Shown piece after piece: positions 9,083 to 17,580 of a DNA stretch of 64,000 bases. Position 1 is the stretch's first letter. Each line of letters opens with the position of its first letter. The stretch comes from Actinomycetota bacterium. Lineage in GTDB: Bacteria > Actinomycetota > Coriobacteriia > Anaerosomatales > Anaerosomataceae. The stretch spans positions 1-64,000 of the forward strand of contig WSXY01000004.1 of the NCBI GenBank assembly GCA_009773565.1. The letters run 5' to 3'. The position numbers and the translations under genes were made by a program. The notes below the pieces were generated by a model that worked only from the letters and a program-made list of their open reading frames with translations, was not told where the DNA came from and made no database searches.

Positions 9083-9875
9083 CACGTATTCCCTTCTCGA
9101 GATACACACCGTCAGTAGAGAAGCGGCGGCGATACGAGAGCATCACTGCCATGATCGAACCGACTGCCGTTGCAGCACTCACCATAAGCATCACGACGAT
9201 CTGATATTTCGTAGCTTCGAGAGGATCCGCGCCCGCGAGAACCTGACCCGTCATCATACCGGGAATGAAGACGATCCCGGCCGCGGCCATCGCGTTGATT
9301 GTCGGGATGAGCCCTGCTCGCAGTGACGTCCGAACCGACGCGCTGGCAAGCTCCCACCTGCTGGCACCAAGCGCCGTAAGCGCGAGTATCTCCTCGGTAC
9401 GCGAATCGAGATCCGAGAACAGACGCTCAAGTGCCAGGGCGATGCCCGTCATGGAGTTGCCGAGCACCATGCCGGCGATCGGGATGACGTAGCGCGGTTC
9501 GTACCAAACCGGCACGCGAACGATAAGCGCGGTCACCGCAAACGTCACAGTGACAGACGTGAGTGCCATAGAAAGGAACGCGCTACCGAAAAGCCCCGGT
9601 GGTGCATCGGGCGATCGCTTCAGGACGATCCGCGTTGCGACGACCGTCATGATGCCGAGAAGCACGACGACGATCCACCAGAGCCTCGCAGCGAACACCC
9701 ACCTCAGTACGAACCCGAGTGCAAGCAGCTGCAGGTACGTGCGAGCCGAAGCGACCGCGAGATCCTTCGCAAGCCCGAGCCCGAGCGCCAGCGAAAGCAC
9801 GGCTGTTACGAGGATGAAGCCTGCGGCGAGCGCGAGCTGCGGCCAGGCGATCGCCACGACGCCGCTAGCTGGCAT
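9072..9875 (-). CDS. fetB: FetB/YbbM-family ABC permease (probable iron exporter)
   Basis: A 267-residue permease with about seven membrane helices; PIAGMVLGNSMTGIALALERL and GMMTGQVLAGADPLEA are typical of the FetB (UPF0014) family, which exports iron or contributes to metal stress resistance. Its start overlaps the ATPase gene by 11 bases. Together the two form a complete exporter. Confidence 0.85.
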   Translation of the reverse strand: MPASGVVAIAWPQLALAAGFILVTAVLSLALGLGLAKDLAVASARTYLQLLALGFVLRWVFAARLWWIVVVLLGIMTVVATRIVLKRSPDAPPGLFGSAFLSMALTSVTVTFAVTALIVRVPVWYEPRYVIPIAGMVLGNSMTGIALALERLFSDLDSRTEEILALTALGASRWELASASVRTSLRAGLIPTINAMAAAGIVFIPGMMTGQVLAGADPLEATKYQIVVMLMVSAATAVGSIMAVMLSYRRRFSTDGVYLEKGIRGVR

Positions 9876-10554
9876 CCGCGATCACCTCCGTGAGACGACC
9901 GGCGGCAAGGCGATAGTTTGCAGTCGCTGCAGCATCAGTCCGCAGGTGGCTCACGCGGAGCACCGCGCCGCCTTCGGCCGCGAACCGCGCGGTCATTCCC
10001 GCGACCGCTGCAGCGCTTGCGTCATCGAGGCTCGCGTCGGGCTCGTCAAGCAGCAGCACACGTGGTCGTGCCAGAAGCACGCGCAGGAGTGCGACCCGTG
10101 CCACCTGGCCGACCGAGAGTTGCCGGGCGTCGCGCCTGAGCGATATGTCGTCAAGACCAACGTCGTCGAGCGCCTCTCGAAGATCGCATTCCTCCGGTGC
10201 CGCGACGCCCTCGCGCACCTTGAGCGAGAACGGTAGCCGCAGGTTGTACGCGACAGCTCCCTCCGAGAGGACCGTCCGCTGCGGCAGAAGCGCCACGCGC
10301 GTCCGCCATACCTCGGGCGCAATCGCCGTCGCGGGTTCGCCCTCAAGCGCGAGAATCCCCCCCGCGCCCGGCAAGAGCCGCGCGAGCGCGAGCAGGAGCG
10401 TCGTCTTGCCGGCACCCGAAGGACCGCGCAGTTCGACGATGTCGCCCGCGCGCAGGGCGATGTCGACACCATTAAGAACGCGGATATCGTGTCCGTCAGC
10501 TCGGCGCGTCGCGACAATGCCTGTTGCGCTCAGAAGCGGTGCGCTTACGACCAC
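9865..10554 (-). CDS. fetA: ABC ATPase partner of FetB
   Basis: An ABC ATPase of about 230 residues with Walker A GPSGAGKTT, Walker B VLLLDEPDASLD and H-loop region VSHLRTD. The signature reads LSVGQ where LSGGQ is usual. The reading frame is open far upstream inside the nitroreductase gene, but the GTG at 10554 fits the ABC domain start (VVSAPLLSATG) and overlaps the nitroreductase stop by ten bases. It drives the adjacent FetB-like permease. Confidence 0.83.
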   Translation of the reverse strand: MVVSAPLLSATGIVATRRADGHDIRVLNGVDIALRAGDIVELRGPSGAGKTTLLLALARLLPGAGGILALEGEPATAIAPEVWRTRVALLPQRTVLSEGAVAYNLRLPFSLKVREGVAAPEECDLREALDDVGLDDISLRRDARQLSVGQVARVALLRVLLARPRVLLLDEPDASLDDASAAAVAGMTARFAAEGGAVLRVSHLRTDAAATANYRLAAGRLTEVIADAS

Positions 10555-11057
10555 CGCTCGTACCGCACTTTCGCGGCGTCGTAGCGCTCCGCCGGCGGTT
10601 TCGTCTCGGCAGGATGGCCGATTGCGAGAACCGCAAGCGGTTCGATGCCCTCGGGAAGGCCAAGAACTTCCTTGAGCGGAGTAACCCGCTCCATCTTCGG
10701 CCAGAAACCGAGCCAGACAGCTCCGAGCCCGAGCGCGTTCACGGCGACAAGTGCGTTTTCCACGGCCGCCGAGCAATCCTGTTGCCACATCGCATCGTGC
10801 TTGAGCTCGCGCGTGTCCGCGCACACGACGAGCGCGAGCGGCGCCTCCCGGAGCATCACACCATACGGGGTCGTCGTAGCGGCAGCATTGAGGCGTTCCC
10901 GCTCGGTGAGCACGACAAAACGCCAGGACTCCTGGTTGCCGGCGGATGGTGCGGCCATCGCCGCGCGAAGGATCGTCTCGATATGGGCAGGGGCAACCGG
11001 CTCGGCAGTATACTTCCGGATGCTTCTTCGCGACATGATCGCCTGAATCGCGTCCAC
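10545..11057 (-). CDS. Nitroreductase-family flavoprotein
   Basis: A 170-residue protein with the family's FMN-binding RRSIRKYT near the N-terminus, APSAGNQESWRFVV and the C-terminal AIGHPAE. Members are small FMN NAD(P)H oxidoreductases; the physiological substrate is not predictable. It is the first gene of a unit with the FetAB-like transporter, overlapping it by ten bases. Confidence 0.9.
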   Translation of the reverse strand: MDAIQAIMSRRSIRKYTAEPVAPAHIETILRAAMAAPSAGNQESWRFVVLTERERLNAAATTTPYGVMLREAPLALVVCADTRELKHDAMWQQDCSAAVENALVAVNALGLGAVWLGFWPKMERVTPLKEVLGLPEGIEPLAVLAIGHPAETKPPAERYDAAKVRYERWS

Positions 11058-11188
11058 GGTGCCTCCTCGGTCGTTTCTGTCTGCCTTACGTGCGGGCGCG
11101 CTATCCTAGCGTACCTTTCTTCAGCGCTTGAGCGAAGGCGCTGTCGTTCCCGCTACTCGGTGTTTGCGCTGTTGTCAGAAGATTTGTA

Positions 11189-11232
11189 CCCGCGAAAGCA
11201 CCTGAAGGCGACCATAGCGGGAATAGAAGCAC
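11189..11232 (+). other. Upstream element shared with the spermidine-synthase-like gene (copy B)
   Basis: CACCTGAAG at 11199-11207, then GCGGG (11217-11221) and scattered matches repeat copy A at 4941-4980. It ends 34 bases before the photolyase start. It could be a shared promoter or leader element. Confidence 0.4.
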
Positions 11233-11265
11233 ACAAGTACCCGTCCCCGAGGAGTCGCCACCCGC

Positions 11266-12708
11266 ATGACAACCGCCCTCGTCTGGCTTCGCAACGATCT
11301 CAGACTTGCCGACAACCCCGCGCTCTTTGCGGCCGTCAGTGAGTCGGACGCCGTCGCACCGGTGTTCATATGGGCGCCCGGAGAAAGCGGGCTCTGGTCA
11401 CCAGGGCCGGCTACGCGAGCGTGGCTTGCGCTCTCTCTGAAGGCGCTTGCGCGTAGCATCGACTCCCGTGGCGGTCGGCTGCTCATTGCAGCAGGGCAGA
11501 CCGGCATCACGCTCCTCGCTCTTGCCGCAGAGACCGGCGCGACTACGGTGCACTGGAATCAGCGGTACGAGCCGGCTCTTACAGAACTTGATTCGCGAGT
11601 CCGCGACCACCTTGAGGCCGCCGGGCTGCGGGTTGTGATCCACTCCGATTCGCTCCTACGAGAACCTTCGACGCTCCTGAGCACCAGCGGGAGGCCGTAT
11701 CGGGTCTTCACGCCATTCATGAACGCGAGTGAGCGCGGTTCGACACCGGCCTTCCCACTGCCCGCACCGGGGCGCATTCCCGCACCAATCGGCCTGCGAG
11801 AAGCAATCGATCCTGCCTCGGTCCTACCGACGAGCGGCGATGCGCCTGACATCGCCGCCCACTGGACGCCAGGTGAAGCGGGCGCGACCGCCCGTGCTGA
11901 CCGATTCTTCTCCGACCTCGCCGACGTGTACGCCCACGATCGCGATTGGCCGGGTATCGAAGGCACCTCGAAGCTCTCCCCCCACCTTGCGTTTGGCGAG
12001 ATCTCACCCCGGACGCTCTGGCATCGCGCGCAGGAACAAGTGCACCACAACGGTTCGCATCGACTCCCGGAAGGTACTGCGGCGTTTGTCCGACAGCTGC
12101 AGTGGCGCGAGTTCGCCTATCACCTCGTACACCATTTCCCGGAGACCACCGAGCGTCCCCTTCGCCGTCGATTCGAGATCTTCCCGTGGAGTCGTGATCC
12201 TGTGGCATTCGAGGCCTGGGAGCACGGCATGACCGGCTTTCCGATGGTAGACGCCGGCATGCGAGAGATGCTCGCTACCGGCTGGATGCACAACCGTGTG
12301 CGAATGCTGGTCGCGTCGTTTCTCACGAAGGACCTGCTGCTTCCCTGGCTTGATGGGGCGCGCTCGTTCTGGGAGCACCTCGCCGACGCCGACCTACCGA
12401 ACAACACGCTCGGCTGGCAATGGGTCGCCGGGTGCGGAGCAGACGCGGCGCCGTACTTTCGCGTCTTCAATCCTGTCGCTCAGGGAGAGAAGTTCGATCC
12501 GGACGGGCGCTACGTCAAGCGATGGGTGCCGGAGCTTGAAGGGTTGTCACCGGAGGGGATCCACCGCCCCTGGGCGGCGCCTTCAAACGTACTCGCCTCG
12601 GCAGGCGTCGTGCTCGGCGCGAGATATCCGCAGCCGATCGTCGACCATGCCGCAGCACGACTTCGCGCTCTGGCCATCTACGGCAGCATGCGCGACGTCG
12701 TGGAATAG
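11266..12708 (+). CDS. phrB: Deoxyribodipyrimidine photolyase
   Basis: 480 residues with an N-terminal alpha/beta antenna domain (VWLRNDLRLADNPAL) and the C-terminal FAD domain. The signature region GMTGFPMVDAGMREMLATGW, followed by MHNRVRM and PNNTLGWQWVAGCGADAAPYFRVFNP, is that of class I CPD photolyases. It repairs UV dimers with blue light. The ATG follows a sequence element shared with another gene in the window. Confidence 0.95.
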   Translation: MTTALVWLRNDLRLADNPALFAAVSESDAVAPVFIWAPGESGLWSPGPATRAWLALSLKALARSIDSRGGRLLIAAGQTGITLLALAAETGATTVHWNQRYEPALTELDSRVRDHLEAAGLRVVIHSDSLLREPSTLLSTSGRPYRVFTPFMNASERGSTPAFPLPAPGRIPAPIGLREAIDPASVLPTSGDAPDIAAHWTPGEAGATARADRFFSDLADVYAHDRDWPGIEGTSKLSPHLAFGEISPRTLWHRAQEQVHHNGSHRLPEGTAAFVRQLQWREFAYHLVHHFPETTERPLRRRFEIFPWSRDPVAFEAWEHGMTGFPMVDAGMREMLATGWMHNRVRMLVASFLTKDLLLPWLDGARSFWEHLADADLPNNTLGWQWVAGCGADAAPYFRVFNPVAQGEKFDPDGRYVKRWVPELEGLSPEGIHRPWAAPSNVLASAGVVLGARYPQPIVDHAAARLRALAIYGSMRDVVE

Positions 12709-12709
12709 A

Positions 12710-12735
12710 AACAGGCGCCTCGAAAGGCGCCTGTT
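12710..12735. terminator. Hairpin between photolyase and cytochrome genes
   Basis: AACAGGCGCC, a TCGAAA loop and GGCGCCTGTT form a perfect 10-bp stem two bases after the photolyase stop. It lies between two convergent genes, so it may serve both, although no long T tract follows. Confidence 0.6.
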
Positions 12736-12779
12736 GACTCGTTCATGCGGTACACGGCTCCGAGACGATCACGTGCGAT

Positions 12780-13868
12780 CTAATCGCCTCTGGGCGCCCG
12801 CCCACCGTGGCAGGTGCAGCTGACGGCCGCGTAACTCCGCGGGTGACATTTCGTGCACGCAAAGCTCCGGTAACTGTGCTCGCCAGTGCCGCCGGGGTGC
12901 CTAAAGCGGGCCTGAGCAAAGGGCACCTTCACCGAGTGACAACTCGAACAGCCGGTACCGTAATGCTTGGCCGGAGCCTTATGGCACTTCGCACAATCCG
13001 CGCCTGCCGGATGCGCAAACGCCCAGCTCTTGCCGCCTGCGGCGTGGCAGTTTGAGCACGCTGCCGTCGTAGCCGGATGCTTCGCGGGCTTCTTGTGGCA
13101 GGAACCGCAGTCGGCCTTCGAGACCGGATGGACGAATATGAACGCCCCACTCGTCGTATGGCAGTCCGAGCACTCACCCTTCTTATCGTGCGGTGCCTGG
13201 TGACACAACGAGCACTTCATCTTCGCCTGGTCGTGACACTTCTGACAGACGACAGTCTTGTGGCCGGGTGCAACAGATGGTGTTACGCCGGTCGGCACCG
13301 GCGGCATACCCGCACCGGTCTTAAGGATTCCCGCGGCGCTCAGTGAAGCGAGCGAAACCTCGTGACCGGCCGTCGCATGACACTCCTGGCATCGCGCGTT
13401 CTTCTGATGCAAGACATGCGAGAAGCGAGTCCCGATCTTCTTGTCGACCTTAGGGTGACAGCCGACGCATCGGCTGTCGGGAACCTCGACCCCGTAGTTT
13501 GGGAATCGGTTGTCCTTCGTGAAGTGGTTATAGAGCTCCTTGAGGGCGATCGGCTTGTGCGCGAGGTGCGCGATGACGCCCGGGTTCACATGGCAATCGA
13601 CGCACTCTGCCTTCGACACGTGACCGCTCGCCTGCCATGCGGAGTAGTACGGCGTCATCTCATGACACGACTTACAGAAGTCGGAACGCTCTGTGTAGAC
13701 GAGCGATCCTGTCATCACGGCAAGACCGACCAGAGCGACGCCACCCCAGATCAGCCAACGACGGATTCGGCTCTTCTGATCAGGAGAAGCGGCGCCAGAC
13801 GAGAAGCGGCGCCTCTTTGGGGGCGCCGAATCTGATGATCCACCTGAAGTGTCAAGAATATCTGTCAC
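12780..13868 (-). CDS. Membrane-anchored multihaem c-type cytochrome (12 CXXCH), NapC/NrfH-like N-terminus
   Basis: An N-terminal cytoplasmic Ser/Arg stretch, one membrane helix (WLIWGGVALVGLAVMTG) and then 12 CXXCH haem motifs. The first part (FCKSCHEMTPYYSAW...) matches the NapC/NrfH quinol-dehydrogenase anchor; the later haems sit in tandem repeats with extra His residues that can be distal ligands. A final CTCH is one residue short of a haem site, whereas its counterpart in the second cytochrome is intact. The GTG at 13868 with GGGGGAGG upstream is chosen over upstream starts. It probably takes electrons from the quinone pool outwards. Confidence 0.92.
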   Translation of the reverse strand: MTDILDTSGGSSDSAPPKRRRFSSGAASPDQKSRIRRWLIWGGVALVGLAVMTGSLVYTERSDFCKSCHEMTPYYSAWQASGHVSKAECVDCHVNPGVIAHLAHKPIALKELYNHFTKDNRFPNYGVEVPDSRCVGCHPKVDKKIGTRFSHVLHQKNARCQECHATAGHEVSLASLSAAGILKTGAGMPPVPTGVTPSVAPGHKTVVCQKCHDQAKMKCSLCHQAPHDKKGECSDCHTTSGAFIFVHPVSKADCGSCHKKPAKHPATTAACSNCHAAGGKSWAFAHPAGADCAKCHKAPAKHYGTGCSSCHSVKVPFAQARFRHPGGTGEHSYRSFACTKCHPRSYAAVSCTCHGGRAPRGD

Positions 13869-14007
13869 CTGGGCCTCCCCCGCTCTAGCACCGGAATACT
13901 CGATACTTAAGTACCCTTTCGGCCCCCGCACACACATCATAGACCAGCAGGGCGCACGAGTGCACAAGCTTCACTCCAAGAGCCAACCGTAGCGCGCCGG
14001 AAGACGT

Positions 14008-14045
14008 GAAAAGGACGAGACGACAGAAGTCATCCCGTCCTTTTC
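14008..14045 (-). terminator. Hairpin downstream of tRNA-Sec
   Basis: GAAAAGGACG and CGTCCTTTTC form a perfect 10-bp stem around an 18-base loop. On the minus strand it directly follows the 3' end of tRNA-Sec; the A/T-rich base suits a terminator in either direction. Confidence 0.55.
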
Positions 14046-14062
14046 GCACTCAAGGATTCGCT

Positions 14063-14159
14063 TGGCGGAGGCGCGTGCGAATCGAACACACCCAGGACGC
14101 TCTTCACGCCCCACGTCGGTTTTGAAGACCGCGAAGCCCACCAGGACCCATTCGCCTCC
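14063..14159 (-). tRNA. selC: tRNA-Sec (anticodon UCA)
   Basis: On the minus strand the acceptor arm GGAGGCG pairs with CGCCTCC, then G and an encoded CCA at 14065-14063. The anticodon loop CTTCAAA gives UCA (14125-14123). The long variable arm and total length of 97 bases are typical of selenocysteine tRNA. Together with selA, selB and selD in the same window it makes a full Sec-decoding set. It sits alone between the two multihaem cytochromes. Confidence 0.96.
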
Positions 14160-14309
14160 AGGGCGGTATTGTGCGGAGCCGGACGAGGGCTGTCAAACGG
14201 CGGCTGCGCGAAGATTAGAAAACTCTCATCGGCGGCTCATCATCAATTCATCTCCGGTATCGATACTCATCGTATGAAGTGAGACCCCCCACAGACGGAG
14301 CCACGCACG

Positions 14310-15830
14310 ATGAAGCGCTTGATCGCCGCAGCAAAACGAAAGCCAGCATTGAGCCTCGCAGTCGTTGCGGGTGCTCTCGTCGTGCTCGTTCTGGGCGCAG
14401 TCGCAGGCACCGCTTACACGAACAAGCCCTCATTCTGCACGTCGTGCCACGAGATGGATCCCTACTACACCGCTTGGAACGCGGGCGGACACACCGAAGC
14501 TTCGTGTGTGTCGTGCCACGTCGATCCCAGCGTCGAGGCCCAGATCACTCACAAGTTCGTCGCGCTCAAGGAAGTCTACAACCACTTCACTACCCAGCCG
14601 AAGTTTCCCGGCAAGGTCACAGCCGTGCCAGACAGCCGCTGCATCGCATGCCATGAGGGCACCATTGACAGTGGGATTCCCGGCTTCTCGCATGATGCGC
14701 ACCGTGGCGACCGCGCATGCATCGACTGCCACATGGATGCTGGCCACAAAGTCACTTCGACCGCGCTTGCCGAGGCCGGAATCCTCAATACTGCCGGGAT
14801 GCAGGCTCGCGAGCTTCGCGTCGTGGCCTCTCGCGGAGCCGGCGCCGCTAATCTCTCGGGTCACAAACCGGTGTCGTGCAGCGGTTGCCATGATCTTACA
14901 AAGACCGGCTGCGCAACGTGCCATGACACCAAGAAGAAGCCGCATGCCGTATTCGCCAGCGTAAGTGCAACCACCACCGGCAGCGCTGCGTCATGCACCA
15001 CCTGCCACACCGACGCGAGCCGATGGGCCTTTACGCACCCCGGCCCCGACTCGACGTGTACGACATGCCATACAACTCCAGCGAAGCACCGGGCGGGTGC
15101 TTGCGCGACCTGTCACACGAAGTCCGGCACGTCCTGGGCCTTCGAGCATCCCTCCTCCTCCGCAGCGTGCACGTCGTGCCACACCCGCCCGGCAGCTCAC
15201 TCAACCGCGCTCTGTACCACCTGCCATAAGACCGGCGTCTCCTGGAAGTTCTCGCATCCGACCTCGACGAGCTGCGCGAGCTGCCATACGAAGCCAGCCG
15301 GTCACTACGCTGGCACCTGCTCGGCATGCCACTCCCCGAGCGTTCCCTTTGCAAACACGCGCTTCTCGCATCCCGGTGCGAAGGCTAACTGCGCCAACTG
15401 TCACGCCAGGCCCGCGAACCACTACGCCGGCGCATGCAACAGCTGTCACTCGCCGAAGATCGCATTCGCGAAGACAACCTTCAAGCACCCTGGCAGCACA
15501 GCAACGTGCACGAACTGCCACAAGCGACCGGCTGGCCACTCCGCTTCAACGTGCGCCACGTGCCACAAGACGGGCGTGTCGTGGAGGTTCTCGCACCCCA
15601 CGTCGAAGTCGTGTGCCTCGTGCCACAGGGCACCCGGCGGCCACTACGGGAGCACGTGCTCAAGCTGCCACTCGCCTTCAAGAGCCTGGAGCAGCGCCAC
15701 ATTCACCCACCCGCGCGTTCCGGGCGGAGAGCATACCTACCGGAGCTTCGCCTGCAACAAGTGTCACCCCAGTGGTTATACCTCGGGATCGTGCACGTCG
15801 TGCCACGGACCGGGTGGACCGAACGATTAG
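14310..15830 (+). CDS. Membrane-anchored multihaem c-type cytochrome (21 CXXCH), NapC/NrfH-like N-terminus
   Basis: A single N-terminal helix (ALSLAVVAGALVVLVLGAV) is followed by 21 CXXCH motifs in 506 residues. The first four haems resemble the NapC/NrfH anchor; from about residue 190 onwards there is a tandem series of short units of the type CXXCH-KPAGHY-CXXCH-FSHP. It is the expanded relative of the 12-haem protein encoded on the other side of tRNA-Sec: both end with EHTYRSFACNKCH-like sequence. GGAG lies nine bases before ATG. Role inferred: quinol oxidation and electron transfer across the envelope. Confidence 0.94.
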   Translation: MKRLIAAAKRKPALSLAVVAGALVVLVLGAVAGTAYTNKPSFCTSCHEMDPYYTAWNAGGHTEASCVSCHVDPSVEAQITHKFVALKEVYNHFTTQPKFPGKVTAVPDSRCIACHEGTIDSGIPGFSHDAHRGDRACIDCHMDAGHKVTSTALAEAGILNTAGMQARELRVVASRGAGAANLSGHKPVSCSGCHDLTKTGCATCHDTKKKPHAVFASVSATTTGSAASCTTCHTDASRWAFTHPGPDSTCTTCHTTPAKHRAGACATCHTKSGTSWAFEHPSSSAACTSCHTRPAAHSTALCTTCHKTGVSWKFSHPTSTSCASCHTKPAGHYAGTCSACHSPSVPFANTRFSHPGAKANCANCHARPANHYAGACNSCHSPKIAFAKTTFKHPGSTATCTNCHKRPAGHSASTCATCHKTGVSWRFSHPTSKSCASCHRAPGGHYGSTCSSCHSPSRAWSSATFTHPRVPGGEHTYRSFACNKCHPSGYTSGSCTSCHGPGGPND

Positions 15831-15851
15831 AAGAGAGGGGATGTGACGAAG

Positions 15852-16394
15852 ATGAGTATGTGGAAGAAGAACCGCACGTTGCTTGTCACGATTGCGACTA
15901 TCGCAGCCGTACTATCGGCAGTCGCTATCGCAAACGCTGAGGTTGGGACGGGACTCCTGAAGAAGGCGCCTGTAGCAGCCGCGGCCGGCACGACCGACCT
16001 GGTTCCGCCAACCGACCTGGTGCCTCCGACCGACCTGGTGCCTCCGACCGACCTGGTTCCTCCGACCGATCCAGTACCCGGAACCGTCCCGGTCCTGGAC
16101 GACGATCCGTGCATCGATGACTGCACCGACGATGTCAACGGCGTGGATGACTGTGTCGACGGCGTATGCGTCGACGATGTTGCCGGCGTGGATGACTGTG
16201 TCGACGGCGTGGATGACGTCATCGAGACCCCCGATGCCGACAACGCCGATTGCGAAGACGTTGCAGAGGTAGCCGGATCCGACAACGCCGATTGCGAAGA
16301 CGTTGTGGCACCCGCTCCGACCACGGCCGCAAGCGAGAGCAGCAACAGCAGCTCGGGCAAGGGCGCGGACAAGAGCGAAAGCGACGAGGACTAA
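15852..16394 (+). CDS. Secreted acidic Asp/Cys repeat protein, unknown function
   Basis: A signal peptide (MSMWKKNRTLLVTIATIAAV...ANA) leads to four copies of TDLVPP, then a very acidic section with repeated DDCVDGV and DNADCEDV units, and a Ser/Lys/Glu tail. It has eight Cys and more than 40 Asp residues and no CXXCH. The start lies about 20 bases after the cytochrome stop, so it should be co-transcribed; a GTG at 15843 is an alternative. The spaced Asp residues could bind calcium or other cations. I do not recognise the family. Confidence 0.75.
   Translation: MSMWKKNRTLLVTIATIAAVLSAVAIANAEVGTGLLKKAPVAAAAGTTDLVPPTDLVPPTDLVPPTDLVPPTDPVPGTVPVLDDDPCIDDCTDDVNGVDDCVDGVCVDDVAGVDDCVDGVDDVIETPDADNADCEDVAEVAGSDNADCEDVVAPAPTTAASESSNSSSGKGADKSESDED
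15996..16067 (+). repeat. Four tandem 18-bp repeats within the acidic-protein gene
   Basis: The unit starts GACCTGGTKCC and is repeated four times with a period of 18 bases, coding for (TDLVPP)4. Two middle copies are identical, which suggests recent slippage or expansion. Confidence 0.9.
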
Positions 16395-16411
16395 GAACCG
16401 CGTATACTCGA

Positions 16412-16448
16412 GTGCAGGATCCGCATCGTACGGGTGCGGGTCCTGCAC
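16412..16448 (+). promoter_or_regulatory. Strong hairpin in the leader of the next gene
   Basis: GTGCAGGATCCGCA and TGCGGGTCCTGCAC form a 14-bp stem with one wobble and a nine-base loop. TATACT at 16403-16408 precedes it and GGAG of the next gene starts four bases after it. It can be a terminator for the cytochrome unit or a leader structure affecting the downstream start. Confidence 0.5.
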
Positions 16449-16463
16449 AACGGAGATGAGCTG

Positions 16464-16883
16464 ATGGTTTTCAACGGTCATAACACACGGGTACTCGTCG
16501 GCGTTACCGCCGCGTTGTTACTCATTGGAACGGCGACGTTTGCCGCGACATCTCCCGGAGGATCGCGACCGCGACCTTCTGACCTGCCCGTCATCTCACT
16601 CACCCGCGACCTCGACGCGACTGCCACGACCCCTGCGGTTGCCCCCGCTGCGAATGGCACGGCGCGGTCAAACCCGCAGACAACTCCAGCCGATTCTCCG
16701 ATAGCTCCCACAAACCCTCCGACGGCCCACGCGCCGAAGACATTTCGCACCCCCGCTGCGTCGTCTGCAAATGACGACTGCGAGCGCGAAGTCGTGTCGC
16801 CCCCTATCCGGGACGAAGATCCGGATGAAGACGCAGATATCGGGAAGCCTTCCCCTGCAAGCGAATCTTCGGACGACCAGTAG
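16464..16883 (+). CDS. Small secreted or membrane-anchored protein, unknown
   Basis: About 140 residues: an N-terminal hydrophobic segment (VLVGVTAALLLIGTATFAA), a Pro/Thr/Ala-rich linker and an acidic C-terminus (DEDPDEDADIG). GGAG lies eight bases before ATG 16464. It is placed between the cytochrome/acidic protein pair and a two-component system and shares the acidic, low-complexity character of the preceding protein. No domain is recognised. Confidence 0.65.
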   Translation: MVFNGHNTRVLVGVTAALLLIGTATFAATSPGGSRPRPSDLPVISLTRDLDATATTPAVAPAANGTARSNPQTTPADSPIAPTNPPTAHAPKTFRTPAASSANDDCEREVVSPPIRDEDPDEDADIGKPSPASESSDDQ

Positions 16884-16914
16884 CGTGTCAGGCCGCCACC
16901 ACGAGGAGTGATTT

Positions 16915-17580
16915 GTGAGGATTCTGCTCGTTGAGGACGAGGATCGCATCGCGTCATTCATGGCGAGCGGCCTCACCGCGGAGGGTCATGCTGTTGAACG
17001 TGCGGGGACTGCCGCTCAGGCGCTCGGCATGTCTTTTGCCCATGAATACGACCTCATCCTTCTCGACTTGATGCTGCCGGATGGCGATGGCCGGGAAGTA
17101 CTGCAGGCCGTACGGGCGCGCAACAGCGACGTACCGGTTGTCGTACTCACCGCACTCGGCGAGATCGACGACAAGGTGGCACTGCTCGATCTCGGCGCCG
17201 ATGATTATCTTGTGAAGCCCATCGCCTTTGCCGAGCTTGCGGCCAGAGTTCGTGCCGCTGCCCGCCATGGTCAGCAGAGCGCACGGGCCCTGTCTTCCGG
17301 TGAACTCGAACTCGACACGAAGACTCGCATCGCGACCTGCGGTGAGCGGTCGGTCGATCTCCCTTCACGCGAGTTCGCGCTACTTGAATATCTGATGCGC
17401 CACGCCGGTCAGGTTCTCACCCGTCAGCAGATACTGGACGCCGTCTGGGGCTTCGGATTTGAGAGTGCGTCTAATATCGTCGATGTCTATGTCGGCTACC
17501 TGCGCCGCAAACTCGACGAACCCGGAAGACCTTCGGTCATCGAGACCGTACGCGGAGCCGGCTACCGTGTCAGGGCGTAG
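16915..17580 (+). CDS. OmpR/PhoB-family response regulator
   Basis: A receiver domain with phospho-acceptor Asp in LILLDLMLPDGDG, VLTA switch Thr and KPIAFAEL lysine, then a C-terminal winged helix ending GAGYRVRA. Length 221 residues is standard. The GTG at 16915 has AGGAG upstream. It overlaps the histidine kinase gene and is therefore its cognate partner. Its targets probably include the neighbouring redox genes, but this is only context. Confidence 0.93.
   Translation: MRILLVEDEDRIASFMASGLTAEGHAVERAGTAAQALGMSFAHEYDLILLDLMLPDGDGREVLQAVRARNSDVPVVVLTALGEIDDKVALLDLGADDYLVKPIAFAELAARVRAAARHGQQSARALSSGELELDTKTRIATCGERSVDLPSREFALLEYLMRHAGQVLTRQQILDAVWGFGFESASNIVDVYVGYLRRKLDEPGRPSVIETVRGAGYRVRA

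Noticed and set aside
4941-11232. Similarity of the shared upstream element to the start of 5S rRNA
   Set aside because: Only about 15 bases match loosely and the rest of 5S rRNA is absent, so I did not call an rRNA.
12780-13868. Thirteenth haem site at the C-terminus of the smaller cytochrome
   Set aside because: The residues are S-C-T-C-H, one residue too short for CXXCH, so it was not counted.
14365-15846. Long Arg/Pro/Thr-rich frames in the cytochrome region
   Set aside because: They are shifted readings of the CXXCH repeats, without conserved motifs.
15996-16067. Regular 18-bp repeats as a possible CRISPR array
   Set aside because: The units abut without spacers and translate in frame to TDLVPP repeats.
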